From: CAVVNN01 sp963749605
GTDB lineage: Bacteria; Actinomycetota; Thermoleophilia; Solirubrobacterales; 70-9
DNA: 64,000 nucleotides
Assembly: GCA_963749605.1 (NCBI GenBank)
Contig: CAVVNN010000004.1
Span: forward strand, 496,001 to 560,000
Direction of reading: 5' to 3'
Shown: positions 58,878-64,000 of the stretch, piece by piece
Numbering within the stretch: position 1 is the first letter of the stretch
Layout of the letters: each line of letters starts with the position of its first letter
Notes under the pieces: model-generated
The model's input: only the letters and a program-made list of their open reading frames with translations
Databases searched by the model: none
What the model was told of the DNA's origin: nothing
Made by a program: the position numbers and the translations under genes

Positions 58878-60038
58878 CTAGAGGATCTCGGCGAGCCGCC
58901 GCTCGAGCGCCGCTGAGATCTCGTCCCGTACCGGCCCCTCGGCAAGTCGCTCGACCAGCGACTCCAGGAACCCTTCGATGATCAGCGTTTTCGCCGCGGC
59001 GGGATCGAGTCCGCGGGACGTCAGGTAAAAGAGCTGCTCTTTGTCGATCTGGGCGATCGCCGCGGCGTGGGTGCAACGGACGTCGTCGGCGAGGATCTCC
59101 AGGCCGGGGATCGCGTCGGCGTGGGCGTCGGTGGAGAGCAGCAGGTTGCGGCTCTCCTGGAAGGCGTCGGTCTGCTGGGCGCCGGGGTCGACCTTGATCA
59201 TCCCCCGCCAGACGGCCGTCGAGCCGGCGGCGAGGACGCCGCGGAAGGCGAGGTCGGAGTTGGTGTTCGGCGCCGCGTGCTCCTGCGTGGTGTCGAAGTC
59301 GAGGTGCTGCCCGGGGCCGCCGGCGTAACCGCCGGTGACGCGGGCTTCCGAGCCCGGACCCGCGAGTTTGGTGTCCATCCGCACCTTGCCGCCGCCGGAG
59401 CCGAAACCGAGCGCCGCCCAGTCGAGGCGGGCGTCGCGCTCGACCTGGGCGCGCTGGGTGGCGAAGATCCACGACTTCTCGGAGATGTCCTGGGTGTTGA
59501 CGTAGCGCAACGTCGCCGCCTGGCCGACGCTCAACTCGACCACTGAGTTGAGCAGTCCGTCGACCTCGTCATCGGGCGAGGACCAGTGCTCCCAGACCTC
59601 CGCTTCGGCACCCTCCTCGAGCACGACCAGGGTGCGCCAGCCGATCGCGACGGCGTCGCGGTCGACCGGAACCTCGATCCGGATCGGCTCGGCGACCTTG
59701 ACGCCGCGCGGCACGTGGACGAGGACGCCATCGCGCCAGCCCGCCTCGTTGCGGGCGACGAAGGGGTCCTCGACCGGGACCAGCGCCCCGAGCCGCTCTT
59801 CCAGCAGCTCCGCGTGGGAAAAGACGGCCTCGGCGAGCGAGACCACCGTCGCGCCCTCGGCGCCGCTGACCTCGGCCTCGGCGTCAGCCGCCTCGTAGGA
59901 GTCGATCTCCAGCTTCGAGAGGTCGGTGAATTCCCAGCCCTTCGACTTGTGGTCGGGCAGCGGCAGGCTCTCGACAAGAGAGGCGCCCTGTCGGCGCCTC
60001 TCCTCCAGCCAGGCCGGCTCGGTCGCCACCTCAGCCAA
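58878..60038 (-). CDS. sufD: Fe-S cluster assembly protein SufD
   Basis: A 386-residue SUF scaffold subunit. It has the N-terminal helical part (LVESLPLPDHKSKGWEFTDL) and the right-handed beta-helix domain, with TLRYVNTQDISEKSWIFATQ, RMDTKLAGPGSEARVTGGYA and GLEILADDVRCTHAAAIAQI near the end, the SufBD core. SufD pairs with SufB to form the SufBC2D scaffold. It overlaps the sufB stop by 8 bases. The sufC ATPase gene expected in this operon is not between 58.9 and 61.5 kb, so it must lie outside the window or have another location. Confidence 0.93.
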   Translation of the reverse strand: MAEVATEPAWLEERRRQGASLVESLPLPDHKSKGWEFTDLSKLEIDSYEAADAEAEVSGAEGATVVSLAEAVFSHAELLEERLGALVPVEDPFVARNEAGWRDGVLVHVPRGVKVAEPIRIEVPVDRDAVAIGWRTLVVLEEGAEAEVWEHWSSPDDEVDGLLNSVVELSVGQAATLRYVNTQDISEKSWIFATQRAQVERDARLDWAALGFGSGGGKVRMDTKLAGPGSEARVTGGYAGGPGQHLDFDTTQEHAAPNTNSDLAFRGVLAAGSTAVWRGMIKVDPGAQQTDAFQESRNLLLSTDAHADAIPGLEILADDVRCTHAAAIAQIDKEQLFYLTSRGLDPAAAKTLIIEGFLESLVERLAEGPVRDEISAALERRLAEIL

Positions 60039-61464
60039 TCGAGCCCTCCATCTGCAGCTCGATCAGGCGGTTGAGCTCGACCGCGTACTCCATCGGCAGC
60101 TCTTTGGTGACCGGCTCGATGAAGCCGTTGACGATCATCTTCGAGGCCTCCTCCTCGCTGAGCCCGCGGCTCTGCAGGTAGAAGAGCTGCTCGTCGCCGA
60201 TCTTCGAGACGGTCGCCTCGTGGCCGACGTCGGCGTCGTTCTCGTCGATGCGGATCGTCGGGTAGGTGTCCGAGCGCGAGTCCTCGTCGAGCAGGAGCGC
60301 GTCGCAGACGACCTTGGAACGAGCTTCGGTCGCCCCGTCGGCGATCTCGAGCAGGCCGCGGTAGGTCGCCCGCCCGCCGTCCTTGGAGATCGACTTGGAG
60401 AAGACCGAGGAGGAGGTGCGCGGCGCCGCGTGGATGATCTTGCCGCCGGCATCCTGGTGCTGGCCGTCGCCGGCGAAGGCGATCGAGAGGATCTCGCCGT
60501 GGGCTTCGGGACCGAGCAGGTAGATCGACGGGTACTTCATCGTCAGCTTCGAGCCGAGGTTGCAGTCGACCCACTCCATCGTCGCCTTCTCGTGGGCGAC
60601 GGCGCGCTTGGTGACCAGGTTGAAGACGTTCTGCGACCAGTTCTGGACCGTCGTGTAGCGGACCCGCGAGCTCTTCTTGGCGACGATCTCGACCACCGCG
60701 GAATGCAGCGAGTCGCTGGAGTAGACCGGCGCCGTGCAGCCCTCTATGTAGTGGACGTCGGCGCCCTCCTCGCAGATGATCAGCGTCCGCTCGAACTGGC
60801 CCATGTTCTCGGTGTTGATGCGGAAGTAGGCCTGCAGCGGCATCTCGACCTTGACCCCGGCCGGCACGTAGACGAAGGAGCCACCCGACCAGACGGCCGA
60901 GTTGAGCGCCGCCAGTTTGTTGTCGTTGGGCGGGATGATCGTCGCCCAGTGCTCGCGCACCAGGTCCTCGTGCTCGCGCAGGGCCGTGTCCATGTCGGTG
61001 AAGATCACGCCCTGGGCCTCGAGCTTCTCGTTGACCTGGTGGTAGACGACCTCGGACTCGTACTGGGCGCCGACGCCGGAGAGGAATTTGCGCTCCGCCT
61101 CCGGGATGCCGAGCCGGTCGAAGGTGTTTTTGATGTCGTCCGGGACCTCGCTCCAGTCGCGGCTGTTCTTCTCCGAGGCGCGCACGAAGTAGTGGATGTC
61201 GTCGAAGTCGATCTGGTCGAGGTCGCCGCCCCATTTCGGGGTTGGGCGCGAATAGAAGTGCTCAAGCGCCTTCAGCCGGAAGTCCCGCATCCACTGCGGC
61301 TCGTCCTTGTACTCGGAGATCGATTCGACCACCTCGCGCGAGAGGCCCTTCGGCGCCTTGTAGGCATAGCCGGTCTCGGGGTCGTGGAAGCCGAACTTCT
61401 CCTTGTAATCGGAGTTGATGCCGGCGAGATCTCTTTTCTCCGCTACTGCCTCAGGCGTTGCCAT
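60031..61464 (-). CDS. sufB: Fe-S cluster assembly protein SufB
   Basis: A 477-residue scaffold that builds Fe-S clusters with SufD and SufC. The N-terminus has FHDPETGYAYKAPKGLSREV; the beta-helix core has VPAGVKVEMPLQAYFRINTE, QFERTLIICEEGADVHYIEG with the conserved Cys of the C-T-A-P motif, and CDALLLDEDSRSDTYPTIRI, and the end has the EATVSKIGDEQLFYLQSRGL segment. Length and motifs are normal for SufB. It overlaps sufD by 8 bases and follows the Rieske gene by one base, which indicates a coupled operon. Confidence 0.95.
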   Translation of the reverse strand: MATPEAVAEKRDLAGINSDYKEKFGFHDPETGYAYKAPKGLSREVVESISEYKDEPQWMRDFRLKALEHFYSRPTPKWGGDLDQIDFDDIHYFVRASEKNSRDWSEVPDDIKNTFDRLGIPEAERKFLSGVGAQYESEVVYHQVNEKLEAQGVIFTDMDTALREHEDLVREHWATIIPPNDNKLAALNSAVWSGGSFVYVPAGVKVEMPLQAYFRINTENMGQFERTLIICEEGADVHYIEGCTAPVYSSDSLHSAVVEIVAKKSSRVRYTTVQNWSQNVFNLVTKRAVAHEKATMEWVDCNLGSKLTMKYPSIYLLGPEAHGEILSIAFAGDGQHQDAGGKIIHAAPRTSSSVFSKSISKDGGRATYRGLLEIADGATEARSKVVCDALLLDEDSRSDTYPTIRIDENDADVGHEATVSKIGDEQLFYLQSRGLSEEEASKMIVNGFIEPVTKELPMEYAVELNRLIELQMEGSIG

Positions 61465-61465
61465 G

Positions 61466-61795
61466 TCAATCGACCTCCAAGACGATGGTGTCGTCCTCGA
61501 TGGCTATCGGGAACGTTTGCACCGGCGTGAAAGCTGGGAGGGTCTTCGGCCTACCGGTGCTCAGGTCGAAGAGGGAGCCGTGACGGGGGCACTCGACGGT
61601 ACAGGCTGCCGGGTCGAACTCACCCTCGGCGAGCGGCCCGTTGTCGTGGGAGCAGCGATCCTCGATCGCGTACAGCGTCCCCTCGCAGTTGAACACGCCG
61701 ATCTTGCGCCCCTCGTGCTCGACCAAGCGCGTCGCGCCCGCCGGCAGCTCGGCGGCGGGGCAGACGGGGATGGATGTGCGGACGGTGTCTGGCAA
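61466..61795 (-). CDS. Rieske [2Fe-2S] protein of the SUF operon
   Basis: A roughly 109-residue Rieske ferredoxin-like protein. The cluster motifs are CSHDNGPLAEG (C-x-H) and CPRHGSLFDL (C-x2-H), with the fold's LVEHEGRKIGVFNCEGTLYA before them. Such proteins, homologous to the ferredoxin components of dioxygenases, occur in actinobacterial suf operons and may deliver electrons. No ATG is available near the family start; TTG 61795 is the likely start, but the ribosome binding site is weak. It ends one base before sufB. Confidence 0.85.
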   Translation of the reverse strand: MPDTVRTSIPVCPAAELPAGATRLVEHEGRKIGVFNCEGTLYAIEDRCSHDNGPLAEGEFDPAACTVECPRHGSLFDLSTGRPKTLPAFTPVQTFPIAIEDDTIVLEVD

Positions 61796-61857
61796 GGGAT
61801 TCGAGGGTTCCGCCGCAGCTAGTGCGGGTTGAGACTTAATCCTACTGCTACGGTCGG

Positions 61858-61863
61858 ATTTTA
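61858..61863 (-). promoter_or_regulatory. possible -10 element (TAAAAT) for the suf genes
   Basis: A TAAAAT hexamer on the minus strand lies 62 bases upstream of the proposed start of the Rieske gene. It is one of the few AT-rich hexamers in the 167-base region between the Rieske and VOC genes. No convincing -35 or regulator site accompanies it. It is a guess from position and composition. Confidence 0.25.
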
Positions 61864-61962
61864 GCGGCCGAACCGGATTGGCCCGGTCGCCGTAACAAAC
61901 GGTTGACCTGAGGCCCCCTCCAGGTGAGAGGATCGGCGAAACCTTCGAGGAGAGGAAACACG

Positions 61963-62754
61963 ATGAGCGAGAGGTCCAGTTACGTCCCGGGGACCCCATG
62001 CTGGGTCGACCTGGGAACCCCTGATCTGGAGGCCGCCGCGGCGTTCTACGGAGGCCTCTTCGGCTGGAGCGTGGAGGAGGGGGAGAACTCCGAGCAGACC
62101 GGCGGCTACCGGCAGGCGACGCTGCGCGGCAAGCCCGTCGCGGGCGTGATGCCGCTGATGCAGGAGGGCCAGCCTCCGGCTTGGAGCAGCTACGTCTCGG
62201 TCGAGGACGCCGACGCCGTGGCGGCAAAGGTGCGCGAGGCCGGCGGCAACGTGATCGCCGAGCCGATGGACGTCCTCGACCTCGGCCGCATGGCGATCTT
62301 CGCCGACCCGACCGGCGCCGTCTTCGGCATCTGGCAGCCGGGCACGTTCGCCGGCGCCGAAGTCGTCAACGAGGCCAGCGCCCTCGTCTGGAACGAGCTC
62401 AACACGCGCGACACCGAGGCGGCCAGGGCTTTCTACTCCGCCGTTTTCGGCTGGGGCTTCGAGGACATGGAGATCGACGACGGCGGCACCTACACCGCGC
62501 TCAAGGTCGGCGAGAACACGGTCGGGGGCATGCTCGACATGACCGGCCGCGTCCCCGACGAGGTCCCCGCCCACTGGCTCGCCTACTTCGCGGTCGACGA
62601 CGCCGACGCCAGCATGGAGAAGGCGAAGGATCTCGGCGGCAGCGTCGCCTTCGGCCCGGCTGACATCGTCGCCGGGCGCATCGCGGTGGCGAGCGATCCG
62701 TTCGGCGCCGTCTTCGCGGTGATCAAGCCCAAACCGATGGAAGGGGACTCCTAG
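61963..62754 (+). CDS. VOC-family (glyoxalase/bleomycin-resistance-like) protein with two domains
   Basis: A 263-residue protein with two consecutive VOC/glyoxalase-type repeats, each of about 120 residues. The first is WVDLGTPDLEAAAAFYGGLF with FGWSVEEGENSEQTGGYRQA, the second WNELNTRDTEAARAFYSAVF with FGWGFEDMEIDDGGTYTALK. Each begins with a strand, then an AAxFY helix, then xFGW. Metal-ligand positions are incomplete, so catalysis is uncertain. It starts at ATG 61963 with GAGG upstream and lies between two suf genes on the opposite strand. Its stop overlaps that of the sufU gene by 4 bases. Confidence 0.87.
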   Translation: MSERSSYVPGTPCWVDLGTPDLEAAAAFYGGLFGWSVEEGENSEQTGGYRQATLRGKPVAGVMPLMQEGQPPAWSSYVSVEDADAVAAKVREAGGNVIAEPMDVLDLGRMAIFADPTGAVFGIWQPGTFAGAEVVNEASALVWNELNTRDTEAARAFYSAVFGWGFEDMEIDDGGTYTALKVGENTVGGMLDMTGRVPDEVPAHWLAYFAVDDADASMEKAKDLGGSVAFGPADIVAGRIAVASDPFGAVFAVIKPKPMEGDS

Positions 62755-63188
62755 AGCGAGCCGAGGTCGGCGGCCGCCTCCGAGGGGTCGCCGACCTCGC
62801 CCTCGTCCTCCCATTCGGCGGGCTGGCCAAGGCTGGCGCTCTTGACGACCTTCAGCCCCAGCATCGCGCACTTCATCCGCGTCGCCGAGATCTCGATCCC
62901 CAACAGATCGAGGACGAACTCCTTCGGCAGCCGCAGCAACTCCTCGCGCGTTTTGCCGGCCAGCTCGTCGGTGAGCAGCGACGTCGCTGCGGTCGAGATC
63001 GCGCAGCCCTTGCCGTCGAAGGCGACCTCAGCGACACGGCCCTCTTCGTCGAGTCGGATCGTTACGTGCTGCTCGTCCCCACAGAAGGGGTTGGTGTCCT
63101 CGAATTCGAGGTCGGGCTGCGCGATCCGCCCGAAGTTGTGCGGCCGCTTGTAGTGCTCGAGGATCTGGTCTCGGTAGAGCTCGTCCAT
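62751..63188 (-). CDS. sufU: SUF-system scaffold/zinc-dependent sulfur acceptor SufU
   Basis: A 145-residue NifU/IscU-type protein. The three conserved cysteines of SufU appear as NPFCGDEQHVTIRL, GKGCAISTAATSLL and KCAMLGLKVV, with the D of CGD as the fourth zinc or cluster ligand. SufU takes sulfur from SufS and passes it to SufB. Its ATG overlaps the sufS stop (TGATG), so the order sufS-sufU is coupled. The C-terminal 30 residues are acidic (DEGEVGDPSEAAADL). Confidence 0.95.
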   Translation of the reverse strand: MDELYRDQILEHYKRPHNFGRIAQPDLEFEDTNPFCGDEQHVTIRLDEEGRVAEVAFDGKGCAISTAATSLLTDELAGKTREELLRLPKEFVLDLLGIEISATRMKCAMLGLKVVKSASLGQPAEWEDEGEVGDPSEAAADLGSL

Positions 63189-64000
63189 CAGAGTCCGAAG
63201 ACCTTGCGGGCGTCGTGGAGGCCGTCGATGAGGCGGTCGATCTCCTCGGGGGTGGTGTAGACGCCGAAGCTGGCACGTGCGGTGGCGGCTACGCCGAGGC
63301 GGTCCATCAGGACCTGGGCGCAGTGGTGGCCGGCGCGGACCGCGATTCCGTGACGATCGAGGATCTCAGAGACGTCGTGAGCGTGGATGCCCTCCAGCTC
63401 GAAGGAAACCGGGCCGACCCGGTTCGCGGCGCGGGGCGGGCCGAAGATCCGCAGCCCCGGCACCTCGGCCAGCCGCTGCAGCGCGTAGTCGGCGACCGCG
63501 CGCTCGTGGTCCAGCACCGCCTCCATCCCAAGTCCGTCGAGCCAGCGCAGCGCCGCAGCCATCCCGATCGCCTGCGCGATCGCCGGCGTGCCCGCCTCGA
63601 AGCGGGCGGGCGGGTCGGCGTAGGTGGTCCCCTCGCGGGTGACCTTGCGGATCATCGAGCCGCCACCGAGGAACGGCGGCATCGCCCGCAGCAGGTCGAG
63701 GCGCGCCCAGAGCGCGCCGATCCCGGTCGGCCCGTAGAGCTTGTGTCCGGTCGTCGCGTAGAAGTCGACGTCGAGCGCTGCTACGTCGAGCGGCAGCTTC
63801 GGCGCCGCCTGGGCGCCGTCGGCGAGCACCAGGGCGCCGGCCTCGTGCGCCAGCCGCGCGATCTCGGCGACGGGGTTCTCCGTCCCCAGCGCGTTGGAGA
63901 CGTGGGTGACGGCGACGAGCTTGGGCCCGCTCTCGAGCAGCGCCGCGAAGGCGTCCATGTCGAGCAGGCCCTCGTCGTCGACCGGCGTCCAGTCGATCTC
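63188..64000 (-). CDS. sufS: cysteine desulfurase SufS (5' end outside the window)
   Basis: The visible C-terminal 270 residues of a PLP-dependent cysteine desulfurase that supplies sulfur for Fe-S clusters. It has VAVTHVSNALGTENPVAEIA, the PLP-lysine motif TTGHKLYGPTGIGAL, the conserved EAGTPAIAQAIGMAAALRWL and the catalytic cysteine in RAGHHCAQVLMDRLG. The reading frame stays open to the window edge, so the N-terminal part is missing here. It overlaps the start of sufU. Confidence 0.95.
   Translation of the reverse strand, partial: EIDWTPVDDEGLLDMDAFAALLESGPKLVAVTHVSNALGTENPVAEIARLAHEAGALVLADGAQAAPKLPLDVAALDVDFYATTGHKLYGPTGIGALWARLDLLRAMPPFLGGGSMIRKVTREGTTYADPPARFEAGTPAIAQAIGMAAALRWLDGLGMEAVLDHERAVADYALQRLAEVPGLRIFGPPRAANRVGPVSFELEGIHAHDVSEILDRHGIAVRAGHHCAQVLMDRLGVAATARASFGVYTTPEEIDRLIDGLHDARKVFGL

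Overview
This is about 64 kb of high-GC (roughly 70%) chromosomal DNA, densely coding on both strands. It looks like a member of the Actinomycetota, most likely class Thermoleophilia (Solirubrobacterales or a relative). The hints are an F420-type LLM oxidoreductase, a wax-ester/diacylglycerol acyltransferase, a DUF4383 membrane protein, a MarP-like protease, an actinobacterial SUF set and short secreted proteins with an 'SPALVVSLIA...GTAYAA' leader. The taxonomic call is inference from gene content; no rRNA or tRNA gene was found. No prophage, insertion sequence or CRISPR array was seen, and no gene-free stretch reaches 300 bases.

Layout. 0-6.3 kb: gpsA, an ECF sigma factor with a small membrane partner, a DUF4383 protein, a zinc-finger rhomboid protease, a cobalamin-binding-type protein, a CorC/CNNM transporter and 3-hydroxyacyl-CoA dehydrogenase. 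6.4-15.1 kb: fatty-acid or steroid-type acyl-CoA catabolism (thiolase, a paired acyl-CoA dehydrogenase, an F420 oxidoreductase, a second acyl-CoA dehydrogenase unit), interrupted by a reverse-strand operon with a cell-wall-binding-repeat protein and an MBL hydrolase. The two catabolic promoters share a palindromic motif. 15.1-18.0 kb: cation efflux, M23 peptidase and a low-complexity exported protein. 18.0-22.6 kb: the aspartate-family operon lysA-hom-thrC-thrB, with a large structured inverted repeat between hom and thrC. 22.6-29.5 kb: a frameshifted beta-propeller gene, SnoaL-like and cupin proteins, then a large glutamate synthase followed by a second long inverted repeat.

29.5-36.5 kb: coiled-coil, zinc-ribbon/FHA, SRPBCC, lipoprotein, penicillin-binding protein, MarP-like protease, HxlR regulator and xseAB. 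36.5-43.1 kb: an AddAB-type recombination helicase-nuclease pair whose AddB-like half carries a frameshift. 43-50.4 kb: hydrolases, a DUF59 Fe-S factor, FxsA, WS/DGAT, ispH and an AAA ATPase. 50.4-55.4 kb: a lower-GC XRE regulator, amidase and TetR divergent pair, an exported protein and a frameshifted sulfatase. 55.4-58.9 kb: a cysteine-less thioredoxin-like protein and a four-gene membrane operon (small membrane protein, anchored cupredoxin-like protein, polytopic membrane protein, small membrane protein) that I consider the best candidate for a poorly described system. 58.9-64 kb: the SUF Fe-S assembly genes (sufD, sufB, Rieske protein, sufU, partial sufS) with a VOC-family gene on the other strand.

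Striking general features are frequent 4- or 8-base start/stop overlaps, hairpins that overlap the last codons of genes, two long inverted repeats whose mismatches are mostly G-U tolerated on the minus strand only, and three genes that need single-base corrections to be read through.
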